64,000 nt of DNA. It comes from Acanthosoma haemorrhoidale (taxonomy: Eukaryota > Arthropoda > Insecta > Hemiptera > Acanthosomatidae). The DNA is taken from NCBI GenBank assembly GCA_930367205.1, contig OV884011.1:48187754-48251753 (forward strand), written 5' to 3'. The position numbers were made by a program, and so were the translations under genes. The notes under the pieces were generated by a model. It worked only from the letters and a program-made list of their open reading frames with translations, made no database searches and was not told the origin of the DNA. Within the stretch, counting starts at the first letter, position 1. Every line of letters starts with the position of its first letter. This document shows positions 22,988 through 34,445 of this stretch, piece after piece.

Positions 22988-23099
22988 CTTAGCTCTTAAA
23001 CTTATAAAATAGGATGTGGGAAAATTAGTGGAGCCTAGGGGTACCTAGGCAAGGGTTTGTAGTCGGCCAGGTCAAGCCTGGCCAGCCCCGGCAGGGCTT
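22956..23099 (-). mobile_element. Short poly(A) retro-insertion (SINE or 5'-truncated LINE) with 9-bp target site duplication
   Basis: The insertion lies between two copies of ATATTAATT (22947-22955 and 23100-23108) and begins on the plus strand with about 32 T, so the element is on the minus strand with a 3' poly(A) tail. Its body of about 110 bp ends with CACATCCTATTTTATAAG and then TTTAAGAGCTAAG before the tail. The 5' part is GC-rich and contains palindromes (GCCTAGGGGTACCTAGGC and GGCCAGGTCAAGCCTGGCC on the plus strand). The 3'-terminal 40 bp recur at 46453-46492. No convincing pol III boxes were found, so SINE versus truncated LINE is open. Confidence 0.85.
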
Positions 23100-23108
23100 A
23101 TATTAATT

Positions 23109-24968
23109 CAGATTATTTCAATCTATTTAGAAGTAATAAACGGTACTTCAAAATTAACGTAAAAATTTTCGTTGGTTTGGTACCCCAAATCAGGTTCCAA
23201 TTGTCAAAATTAATCTTTTAGTTACAATAGTTAGTAAAAGAAAATTCGATATTTATTTATAGTCACTTATAGCCGATTGAAATGAATTGAGCAACAAGAT
23301 AATCGTTAACAAGAAGATTTTTCCCTGGTAGTTAGTTCTTCAATTACTGAACATTTGGCTCTTTCTGAACTAGGTCTTTTTATTTTTTGTAAAGAGTTTA
23401 ACGCCAGTTAAAATATGCGTGCTCTAAATTAAGACGGGTGTCCCTCAGGGAAGCGCCTTGAGACCGTTACTGCTCGATTAGGCTAACGGGTGCAATTAGT
23501 AATAAACCACTTAAGTAAACAGAAGTCTAGTCATTCCCACAGCCCAAGTTCCCTTTGTTGTGGGGTTTTATAATTGCCTAATTTGATTAATGGTCTCAAA
23601 CAATCCCTTTTGGGTTATATTTATACAAAATATACAACAGTAACATAATACCAGCAATCTAATTGTTTTAATTATTATTCATTTTCAATCACCATTTTTC
23701 CTTTCTTTCACAATTCATTTTCATTTTTTAAATCTTTACCGTCTAAATTTAGGTATAAATAGGACCTAAATTATAGATTTTGGAAATGATATATTTAAAC
23801 GAAATAAAGGACGTATAAACTAAAGAAACAATACCGTGAGGTACAGGCTAGGCTCGTCAGTTTCGTAAAAACAATTATTCTTAGAAAAATAATTTAATTA
23901 TATTCCAGTGACTTGAAATTTCTTTTTTGACAAATATAAAATAAATAACTGCAATTCTAGTATTTAAAAAACTGCCAAAACCGGCTTAAAAAAAAACAAA
24001 AAAGTTAAAACGACTTCTATTGTTTGCTTCTAAAATGTAATTTTTAAAATTTTATTTAGGTAGCGACCAACTTTTTAAAACATTATTTTTTTTTTTTCAA
24101 CTAATCAGAATATTGTGGAAAAATATTTAAAGATTCAATTGCATTTATACGACCATTATCGCATATCATGTTACCCTAACACGAATATGACCGACTAGTA
24201 GCACAGCTCAGGTAGTACAAGACAACCTTCTAGTCTTCTTACTACCTTCTCAGCAAACATCTGACAGGGAAAATACTGGGTGTATATGTTTTCGGAACAG
24301 GCAGGATGTGTGCGAGCAAGTAGCTCCTGTACTACCAATTCACCGAACATTTTCGCTCCCAGATTATTTCCTTGGTCTCTAGTAATCGTGGTTAGACTAT
24401 GTTTACATGTTGACATATATACCGAAAACCCTATATCTGAATACCTCTGAATTTCGCTAACTTTTATAATTCTCCTAGACAGAAACCAATGTATAAACTA
24501 TGTGCATACAATTTAAAATCATATATCTTCTCACTGAAGTTACTCCCTGAGGACAACCTATGGTTCAGTACTACATGTAAACTGGTAGCAACCGAAAGTT
24601 GTACTGGGGACGTGAAGTGTTTATAATCCAACCACCAAGTCCACAATCATTGAAGGGCACTGGGCAGTTTGTTAAGGCAAACCCGATACCTTAACTCTAT
24701 TACTGTCTTCCGTTTGAAGCAGGAATGAGAGTCTATGGATAGCTTTTTCTGAGATGTTGTGAAAAATCAAATGGAAAAGTATGGGGAAAAATAACATAAA
24801 CGAATTCTGCCCTCCTTTATTAATTTATATCTGAAGTCCCAGCCCCTAACCACAAGACAACAGCCATATAGGAGGGGGAATCCCCTCCCACCAACATGGT
24901 TAATGACAAATTAAACGTAAAAATAGTGAAAAAGGTATTCAAAAAATAAAGCATTGCGAGCCAACATA
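23109..24968. other. AT-rich intergenic DNA, nothing recognised
   Basis: Short open frames only (73 codons minus at 24195-24416, 60 codons minus at 24464-24646). A small palindrome, GGAGGGGGAATCCCCTCC, occurs near 24873. Confidence 0.4.
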
Positions 24969-25081
24969 CGAACTGAAAAGTTTCCGACCTAACAAAGCTT
25001 GTATTTTAGCTTTTATTTCACTAGCTTTTATTTATTTTATTATCATCTTCATGAGGTTGGAAACTTTTCAGACCACCTGTG
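24969..25081. mobile_element. Mariner-type MITE, 113 bp
   Basis: CTGAAAAGTTTCCGACCT at 24973-24990 is the inverted counterpart of AGGTTGGAAACTTTTCAG at 25054-25071 (17 of 18 positions). The element is flanked by TA at 24967-24968 and 25082-25083. The right terminus reads CACAGGTGGTCTGAAAAG on the minus strand, a terminal pattern typical of mariner/Tc1 elements. The left terminus lacks about six of these bases. The interior of about 60 bp has no coding sequence, so this is an internally deleted, non-autonomous copy. Confidence 0.8.
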
Positions 25082-25083
25082 TA

Positions 25084-25259
25084 TAGAACGTGTATACTAC
25101 TTCATTTAAATTGGTTTTAATAGTTTCTCATTTCAATATTTTCTCTACCTACAACTTTTTATCTCCTAAAAAACAATTTTCCTGATCAAATGGGGAAAAG
25201 TGGCGATGCAACCAATCCTCAGATTTTTTTTCACTGCTGCCAACATAATGCCTCAAACA
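25084..25259. other. AT-rich spacer
   Basis: Nothing recognised. Confidence 0.35.
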
Positions 25260-25870
25260 ACCGTCATCTGTTAGCAAGTTACATGTGCGGCTCCAAAATG
25301 TCTACTTGTAGAAGATTCACTATATCGTAGACAATTGAACATTTCCGAGAAGCTTGTAGGTCCAAAGACTACCAGCAATCAGCGTTAACAAGGCATGCTG
25401 TGGTTAGATCCTCGGTTAAGAAAGCTCAGACGAGGAAATTAACACACTGGCGAGATTTCCTGAGAGATAGGTGAGATCGGGGTGGCCATTAACGCTCCTC
25501 ATTACCCTAAAGAGGCCCCCTCGGAGGAAACAAGGCGCATAAGTGGACGGAGGAAGATAAGGGAGAGGAACTTATCATGTAGCAGAGACTGGCCGGCTAA
25601 TATTCGAATATCCTCTCTCCTCAAGACAATGGGCACCATCAGATATCTTCACGTCCTCCTATCTTAATTCCTCTTTGGGCTGTATCCAATCATAACCACT
25701 CCGCTAGTTACCATTGTCTTCTCCTCTTCTCTAGGCTTATTCTTCAATTGCTTCTCCCTGCCTCTCTCTAACTCTCAATTACCTCCGTTCTTGCTCTTTT
25801 CTCTTTGGAGTTCGGCCGTTTCTTCTCACGGCCAGATTGGTCACATGATTATTTAAGTGCAGCCACTAGC
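25260..25870. other. GC-richer non-coding island 6
   Basis: Balanced composition with TAAT- and GATA-like words (GGCCATTAACGCTCCTCATTA, AGATAAGG, TTATCATG) and a pyrimidine-rich 3' part. It holds a 61-codon open frame with no domain. It may be cis-regulatory DNA. Confidence 0.3.
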
Positions 25871-27092
25871 ACAAAACCTCATTTCATTTTCTTAATGGTA
25901 CCAGCTCAATTCCAGTTTGAGTTCTATAATACGTTTTAAAATGTAAGTACTGCAATCCGATTGGGAGGAGAACAATAATTGATTTTAAAACTAGCCTAAC
26001 CTAAAGGTTTTGAGGAGCGCTCATGCAAAACTAGCATTATATGTGTGTTATTGGAGCGAATTGACTATGACACAAGGGTAGTCCCACTAGGATAGAATAG
26101 AAAAAAATCTTACTCTGTAACTATCTATCCACCAATACTGGATATACAATCATAATTGTAACTAACAAAACAGGAATGCTACATCACAATGAAAACATAT
26201 TTACAACCATTCCATTATGTAAATTAACAAAGAAAATCGTTTGAAAATAGGTATAATACTAGATTAAAGTATGAACAAATATTAGTAGTTACTTCTTTAT
26301 AAGTTTGTACATACAAACAAACAAACGATCGCTCTGGCTTTCAAACTCGTATAATTTGTACCTATGCTCATACGAGCACATTGTGGTAGTCTCGTGAATT
26401 GTATAGTTAGCAAAGGGTTCTACTAATGTAAGAAACCATTATTTACTTATCGAACCAACGAAACATTTATATGATGATTATTTACGCACAGCAATTCTGA
26501 CTTCATACCCACCACCCATGGATGGCTAGGTCTCTTATTTGACCGGCTAGAGGAAGGACTCTACACCTACATACATATTTCAGCAGTTCATCATCATCAG
26601 TTCCTATCATACATACACCGCTAAACATCACAACGCCTATGAACCCGCATCGACGACTCAAACGAAACTGGCACAGATACCTGTTTGGGAAATAACCGCA
26701 TCAGGATGGACCACCTGGTCAAAGTGATCAGGGGGCAGAAATAAAATGCGTAAATTAGGCTCCATTCAATTATTTAACTAATCTCTTGAACTCAGTGTAA
26801 GTCAACGTGGTTTTAGTTTTCGCATGATTCATTTAAAGAATATGTCATTTTATCTAATCATTTTTCAGTGCATTGCGGTAATTATTGGTGTATTTCAAAA
26901 TTGATCGGTTTATCATTTTTTTAGTTGTTAATGTGGACTTTCGCCGCACCATTATTTAGCAGTTTTTCTTGTAAATTAGTTTATGTTTATATTTATTTTA
27001 TATGGGTTTAAAGATTACTATTAACCGTATTTTTATCGGGGTGCTGCTTGTTTGGAATGCTTAATAAATAAATACATATTTAGATAGTTCAA
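25871..27092. other. AT-rich intergenic DNA, nothing recognised
   Basis: No open frame of note. CAAACAAACAAAC occurs near 26315. Confidence 0.4.
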
Positions 27093-27577
27093 TGTTGGGA
27101 GTTATCATATGTGAGGGTCCCCAAGGTGGGGAGGAGACGCCCACCGTGGTCTAGGGTCGCTACAACCTCTAGCCACCGTCCGGCGAGCGCCAAGAAAGAG
27201 ATAATATGTGGTGGACCTGTGGTCTTTCACCTTTGCTGGCGGCCGAGCGGACGGGCAGCTTAATTCGCTCTGATCTGACTCCATAAGATCTTATAAGGTG
27301 TGCCCCGACAAAGCACTATGTTCAGGAGAAGAGGGACAGGGTAGGTTTATAGGTAGTTTATATGGTCTTGGAATGACCACGAATTCACACTCGGTACCTA
27401 AGGGTAGGCGAAAACCGTCCGGATCCGCAAGTCGAGCATGGAAAAGAAAAACCGGGAGACGCTACTAGGTAAAGTTTGAGGTCTCTCCCAAGCAGGTGCT
27501 AGTTTTAGCGAGACGAAGGCAGAGATTTCCACTAGGACGGTGTGGGGTCTGGCAACGCCGGACTAAAACATAGTGAG
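27093..27577 (-). mobile_element. Inverted, truncated LTR of the same family or subfamily
   Basis: From about 27270 to 27577 the reverse complement follows the 3' half of the LTRs at 20226 and 43121. It includes the region TATGGTCTTGGAATGACCACG (plus strand) and the final words GGACTAAAACATAGTGAG, where similarity stops abruptly. From 27093 (TGTTGGGAG) to 27270 it is diverged, and only the terminal-like TGT suggests the LTR end. One end is truncated, so no target site duplication can be tested. Confidence 0.65.
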
Positions 27578-27689
27578 TATTATTATATGATGTATTATTA
27601 GATATGCTGTTACGATGTCTAATAATACAAATATATGAATTTCCCACCTGTTTGGATGTACAGCTCTCTTGGCTTTGAAAACTCATTTC

Positions 27690-28160
27690 GATGAGACTGG
27701 AACAAATACACTGCTCACAGGACTATTGCTGTTTGTGAATTAATATAAAAGCAAGAGAGGAAGGATCAAATATAGACAGAGCATAAAGGATACAGATTGG
27801 GTGAAGACCAAGGCGCTGTCGGATGCATATCAACTAGACTGCAGACTCCGGAGGAGACAGGACTGAGGTAAGAAGAAACGGATATGGTGGCAAGATATTG
27901 AAATGTAAGAGCTGGGGATGGATGGGAAAACGACTGGCCTCTGTATAGCCGTTGGCTGTGGGGCTGAAATGGATTTACACCCTTTGAGAGGGAATCGGCT
28001 CAAATACGTCACTCTTTTATCCAGGGCCCCCAGGACACGGTTCCCGGGGGACATTCGTATTCATCGAATCCTGTCGGGGCTCCCCCTGCCCCCTTCTTCA
28101 TCCTTCCTCCTCCTCCTTGTCCTTTCTTGGTGGAGTCCTGTATCCACCTGCTAACCCAAG
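27690..28160. other. GC-richer non-coding island 7
   Basis: Balanced to GC-rich composition with a pyrimidine tract (CTTCTTCATCCTTCCTCCTC) at 28090-28130. Overlapping open frames of 74-107 codons on both strands show no domain. No splice or start context is convincing. Confidence 0.25.
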
Positions 28161-31100
28161 TCAAAAGGGGTGTTTGTCAGGTATGGTGATTCAACAACGA
28201 TACTGTATACTAAGTAGGATGTATCACGCAATTAAGGGATTTGTCAATGCTACGAAAATAATTTTGATGGCAGTTATTAAAAACTTTCGTTGTTCAGCTC
28301 TGATCATGATTTATGGTCAATATTGTCGATGCCAAATGTTTTGTTGCCAATGTTACAATGTCAAAGGAAACTATCATGTAAAATTTTATGTTTCTTTGCC
28401 AAACAGGATACTCACAAAGAAAGTGTTTTTTCTCCGTTGAAGACGTAATGGTCTCTTTTTAAAAAAAACAAAAACAAAAATAAAATCCTAAACAACTGCC
28501 AGTATTGGTTTTTTTAAAAACAGAAACTGATGTCTGGATATCTTAGGTTTAGATTTGAGACTTAAATTATTCATTTCATTGGTGTTAATTTTATGACCCT
28601 TTACAATAAAAATATTACTGATACCTTAAAATATGATTTATTATCTAACATTCAAGTATTCAGTAGTTAAAAATAAATTCCTTTAGTTTATCATCTCTTT
28701 CTTATATATTTACATACATATAAACTAATTATCCCCCCATCCCTTCTCATCATCATTATATATTTCTAAACAATGAACGAAGTGTCAAAGTGATAAAAAT
28801 TTCATTGAAATTTCTTAGGACGTTTTAAGTTTAGTACAAACAATACAAGCTTGAAGGTGGCATTCACTTTTAAAGTTTTCTTTTAAATTTGGTATTCATT
28901 TACGAATTGAATTTGTGGTTGACATGCCCATGACAGTCAGTGAGTCATTGATGTACGGAGTCACACTCAGTATAATATCTGTAGTACAAACGCGAAAATG
29001 GAGGTAGGTTGAGTACTATAAGACTAAAGATATTCTCACAGCCCATCTTCAACGGCGGGACCACGGGTACTGCATAGAAATCTTCAGCAGGAGATGAAAG
29101 TTGGCGAAGATATTTGCATTTAGATTCGGCCCTTGTTCAATGAGCTTAACAGGACGTTGATTTGGTTCTCAGTGTCTAATGCTGATATGTAATAAATACT
29201 TTTAATGCAGAGTGTTTTCTTTAGGTGCTCATTTTAAAATACTGCGCAAATCTAACACTAATAAAGCTTCAACACGATGAGAATGGCAATGAATTGACCA
29301 AACTTATTTTAAAGTTAAAGGAAGCCTTTTTATGAAAAAAATTAATTCGATGACTTGAACATTTTTCAAATTTTAATCATGCAAATAGATTTTTGGAAGT
29401 AAACATTTTACTAAGCTAAATAACCCATCAATTTTTTTTAGCATCCACGTATTGGAATAATAATTCCAACTTTTCACGCAGAATTTAAACAAGACAACAG
29501 AACCTTGTGAATCCAACTAAATATTAGGGCGAGAAGCAGTGCTACAAGCATCATGGAGCCCGACCGGTAGATGTAGAACCACAGCCCTTCATTTTGTTTC
29601 ATATAACCAGAGGCCAGTATTATCAGAAGAATAAAGATAGCAAAATGATTTTTCATTACTATGTTGTCCCTTACTTTTATCTGATGTGATCCTGTTTTCT
29701 GTCTGTTGTGCGTCTCTAGGATTCCTGAATTTGTTAGGCATGGTGCTGTAAGTCAAAATCGAAAATTATTAGTGTATAAACACGTTATATTTGTTTATTA
29801 CTATTGGTGTCTATGACACTGGTTATAACAGAACATATATGAAGTAAATGAACCTTGGTTTCTCAGAACCCTCCGATACACAAAGAGTTAATGGAACCAC
29901 ACATTCAGGACATTGTAAACAGTCGTTTTCAGAAGTGCCAAGAGAGACCACCAAATGAGAGACCATACCAGGTGTAACCAAATGCAGAACCGACTATCTT
30001 CTTTACATTTTCTTTATGTTTTCGTTAAGGGGATATTATTTCTGAATAAAGTTTTCTTTCAGCACAGATAATAACTTTCGGACAATACAATAATGAGTAT
30101 TCTCCACAGCAATGGCCGCTAAAACGAACAGCGAAGAAGATATGAACGTGCACGAAGAGCGGAGAAGAAGATGGAGCCTAGATATATAATGACAGAGCAT
30201 GTATCTAGAGAGGGAATTGAAGGAATTAATAGCAGACTGGATGCTATGTCATTATCTGTCAGAGACAGCTATCAACTTTCCCAGCCCCGGACCCAACCTT
30301 GTCCCTCCGCAGGATTCGACTGTCGTCTTTTTAATCCTCCACAACCAGGGCCTTTTAGATTTTCATGGGAAATCGTTTGATACCCTCCAATCATACATAC
30401 CTCTCGTATGAACATTTCATTTAACCAGATTGCCCAATCACGCTATCAATCCTCTCAATTCTCGCTTTGGCCTTTTTTTTTCAAAAAGATTGTACAATTA
30501 TACGTTTCGTGGTCGCGGTGGAGCACGTACATGACGAAAACAGGTCCTTTTAAAAGGAGTGGCGGATGTAATTTCGGCGTGCGGAAAACCGATTAGGTTC
30601 TGATTTGAACAATAAAATTAAAACGATACTCCTGCTAGTCTGTATTTAACCTTTATCTGAAATGGATAAATTAATGACCGGCTTATAACATTCTCTTTTG
30701 GCTGAGCTGTAGTTAACGTAACTGCTCTGTTAATGAGAGACGGGTGGGTCCTCATAATAGCAAGTCATTCCTACCCAAATGTATCCACATATACGTACCT
30801 TAAAATACATAAGGTCAACTGTATTCTACGAACAAATTAATAATGCGGAATATAGGGTATTCTTATAAAGGATTAATCAAGATGTCTTACGTATCCCCAC
30901 AACGGTTTTTTCAAGATCTCTGAGTGATTTCGGTCACATTCTCTAAGGCTAAAAAAACATTCAAAAAATATTAAAATACGATATATATAAGTTAAGCTCA
31001 GAAAATATAAAAAAATAAAAATAATCAATATAACACAATAAATATGAAATTGGTTCTCTTCTTTTTTTTTGCATGCTTTTAGGCTAGTTTTAAAGATATG

Positions 31101-31420
31101 ATGGTGGCTACTGGAAGTGTTCAGCATTTTTTTTTAATTAAAAATTGTAGGATACGTAACACTTCTTGTTTATATCTTCAAAACTAGATGGCATATTCTG
31201 CACGATTATTGTGCAGGTTTCTGTCGAGGCTGCAATTTCTCTGTTAATTTCATTTAAACTCTATCAAAATAAGTCATAAAAAAAGTCGCTACTCAAGTTA
31301 TTCAACAACAAATACTTCATAAAATATTTAAACCATCCCAATCACTAAAAATAACTTTTTATAAAATAAAAGCTTAAATGTTTAATGAAATTCGTCTGTT
31401 CCTCGATGAGCATGGGTTTG
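28161..31420. other. AT-rich intergenic DNA, nothing recognised
   Basis: Open frames are short (60-84 codons) and unassigned. 29020-29170 and 30100-30420 are less AT-rich, but I could not assign either to a gene or a repeat family. Confidence 0.4.
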
Positions 31421-31424
31421 CCGC

Positions 31425-31611
31425 CATTTTCTCATGCAGATGATGGTGCCGTACTAGGGACCGTTAACACTAAATATGGCTTGGTCAAACAGTGCTGGTT
31501 TGGTAGAGGAATGGTGTAACAAAAACATCATGATTGTAGCTCCTGAAAAAACAAAAGCTGTCTTGCTGAAGAGGAAGTCACCCCATCAGGTTAACAGTTG
31601 AAAGTTTAGGG

Positions 31612-31681
<70 letters not shown>

Positions 31682-32340
31682 TGTTTATCTGGGGGTGAAA
31701 ACAGAGAAAGTTATATCAACTAATCGTTATTGATTTCTTGAGATACGCTTGTGCTATGTGGTTAAGAAACTCCCACGCCATTAGCCTAGCAAAATCAACA
31801 AATAACAGCACTGATTAGAGTCACTACAGCATACTATTCCCATGGAGCACTCCACATCGTATACGAGATCATGCCTAGTGAGCTGGTCTTAAAATAGGAA
31901 CGCCTCCGCTTAGATGTCATGAAAGGTAAACTTGAGGGCTTGCTAGAACTACTACGATCTGGATTCGGGATGAGCCTGGGGCACAGAAGAGGCATATTTT
32001 CTGGAAGAATAGACTAGACCTATAATACGAGACTAGCACAAGAAGAAATTTTACCCAACAGTGGCTACAAGGCTCCAGGTGACATGGATCCCGCACCAGA
32101 GTACTGTCGACCGTATTGATGCTGGGATTGATCGGACACCTTATTCACACGATTTAGCACTTAGCTTTAAAGTTTCAGAAGCCGCGAACTCTATATGACC
32201 ACGAGTCCCAGAAACATACAAGTATTTCGTTCTGGAATGTTCGGAACTAGATGCAGCTAACTTGGGAGATATTCTATCTCGTCAGTGATCCTGCCTTCAT
32301 TGCTCAATAGTAAAGCAATCGACGATACTTTCCTCAAGCC
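31425..32340 (+). pseudogene. R1/I-like LINE reverse transcriptase remnant
   Basis: Conserved blocks appear in order on the plus strand, in shifting frames. SHADDGAVL (31430-31456) is a degenerate form of the catalytic YADD motif. It is followed by GLVEEWCNKNIMIVAPEKTK and AVLLKRK (about 31497-31580), then YLGVKTEK (from about 31685, after a CT microsatellite). Next is ALIRVTTAYYSHGALHIVYE with IMPSELVLK and ERLRLDVMK (31808-31925), which matches the R1-type thumb and C-terminal region. Last come remains of the region that normally ends in a zinc knuckle. Stops and frame changes make it non-functional. No 5' or 3' end or target site duplication was found. Confidence 0.75.
31615..31676. repeat. 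(TC)31 microsatellite within the R1/I-like remnant
   Basis: A pure TC run that interrupts the reverse transcriptase translation between the KTKAVLLK block and the YLGV block. Confidence 0.98.
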
Positions 32341-33670
32341 TGTCTCCTTTTAGAAGAAGATAGCGGGACCAGTTCCACTCCCAGTTCCAGGGTCTCATTA
32401 TGTTACAGGCTACAAGAAAAACAAAAATTTTATCATAGAAAGGTGGCAAGTTTCATCGTAGATACACCCGTGTGGCATGTTAGGCTTAAAAAATAAGGCT
32501 CCCAAGAGATAAATGTTTTGAAAAATCATTAATGGTATACAGGCATTACTGTCACTAGCCTGCGCTTAATTAGTTAGCCGATAAGGAAACAAACAACACC
32601 ACTGTAAATCTTGAAGAGCTTCTGAGTTGCTCCTTCAGAAAGCCCAAGACATTTATAGACGAGTGTAATTTTTCATTTTATATGCCACGGTGTTGTACTT
32701 AACCAATACACACATCAGCATATTACTAGGAGATTTTTTACGAATTCCATAAATAAAATTAAAATCAATAGTAGTTTATAGTATTCGTGACATTATCACA
32801 ACCTGCTTGTTTTGAATTTTCTTTAAAAAAATCCTGTAAAAAAGTAATTTATTAACTTTATGACACATAAAAAAAAGACTATATTAAATTTATAGTTAAC
32901 AACAAGCTTCGATAATCAACGACTCACTTATCATCCTGAAACGTGTGCAAAGGCATAAACATAAAGCTCGGACAAGATTATAATTTCTAACATTTACATT
33001 ACAACCTTTTCCTAAAGCCAAACAATTAAGAGAAAACGTTAATTATCTGATGTTGTTTTTTAGTTAAGTCTGGACCATTTTGGACATAGCAGTTACAGTT
33101 GAATCGACATCGAACAGGAAAGACTAATATTCTTATAATTAAGGAGTTCAATTAACTAGGCGCAGATGCTGAAACAGTAATTTCCATAATTATTAGGTGA
33201 CTTTCCAAAACGTTCCTGCTGCTTATTAATTCCAGTCCGATTGACCATTTTGATAGCAATTCTAAAAACTGATAATTCTTTCAAATTTGGACTATTTCTT
33301 ATTAAATTGCTATTGACGTAACTTATAAAGATATTGTCCAAAAATGATTATCAGAGTAGCCTTTTCTCAGCTTCACTAAAAAAACCTCTTGAAAATACTT
33401 TTTAACCTTTCTCCTTTACTTTAACTTGGGATAAATAATACTGCATTTCATAGTGAGCAATACGGTTCAATCATTTACCTTATTTATCAATAGCTTTGAG
33501 ACATATAATCATAGAATAAATAAGTATAATAATAATTATTTTATGCAATATAGATTTTCAACAATGCAGAAGTAGAACATTCCAAATGGAAATTTAGTAC
33601 CATTACTTTCAGAGCTTTTCATTTCAAAATATTTCACAGAACAATTTATTAATTTTCTCTTGTTCTCACC
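32341..33670. other. AT-rich intergenic DNA, nothing recognised
   Basis: No open frame of note and no repeat matched. Confidence 0.4.
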
Positions 33671-34445
33671 CAGGACGCTTAAACAAGAACAAAGCCAGTC
33701 AGGTGAAGTAAAAGGGATTCCAGATCCAAGTTAGAATTAGCCCCGAAGTTGTGGCTGGCACAGAAGGCGGGTATTATCCGAGACAATTACCCCAACCTGG
33801 ATGGAAGGCCCGAGTTCTAGGAGGATCCTCCCGGAATATGTAAAGCCTCCCTGAGGAGACACTGTAAAGGGCCCGATAATGAGATAAAGGAGGAAGTTTG
33901 GGCTGTACAAGGGCTCGGGAGACAGTTAGAGACCGTAGCTTGCTAATCAGAGAGAGTTAGTTGATTATGCAATTATCGAGGAAGAGGGGGGTCTGTCGTG
34001 TAGGGGAATTTTAACCCTGGTCTGATCTATATTCAGAGCCAGCCGAGAGCTAGCAACTAGGTCCTGAGGGAACAATGCATTCATTAGCAGGATACTGATT
34101 CGCTAATTCGGTTTGCTCTGTCTCCTCCTGGTCTCCTTTATCCGTGATATCCACACCCGACGGTCTCCATTATCTTCTATTATCTTCGGGGACCTTTCTC
34201 CGTTGGACGGCGCCTTCTTCTTCGTTGACTCTTCTCATTAGTGTCAGCAAAGTCCCTTTGTCTTGTTGCTCCAGTCCCAATGGGAGAGTCCATGGCGAGA
34301 GGGCAGGGATGGGAGGCCAGCAGCCGAGGATAAAATATAGTATTGTTGTATTTATTCACTCAAGTTTTGTCACGGTTCTTTCAGTTCGTTTGTGACAGAA
34401 CTTATCAAGTAGTCCAACCTGGGGGCTGTAATCGACGAGTTCACC
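33671..34445. other. GC-richer non-coding island 8
   Basis: One of the longest islands. It contains TAAT words, GATA-like words (GATAATGAGATAAAGG) and ATTATGCAATTATCG, with sharp transitions to AT-rich flanks. An 83-codon open frame at 34144-34395 shows no domain. It is a good candidate for conserved non-coding DNA, but this is inference. Confidence 0.3.

Noticed and set aside
27830..28440. Possible coding exon with 107 codons
   Set aside because: Overlapping frames on both strands, no domain and no convincing splice or start context.
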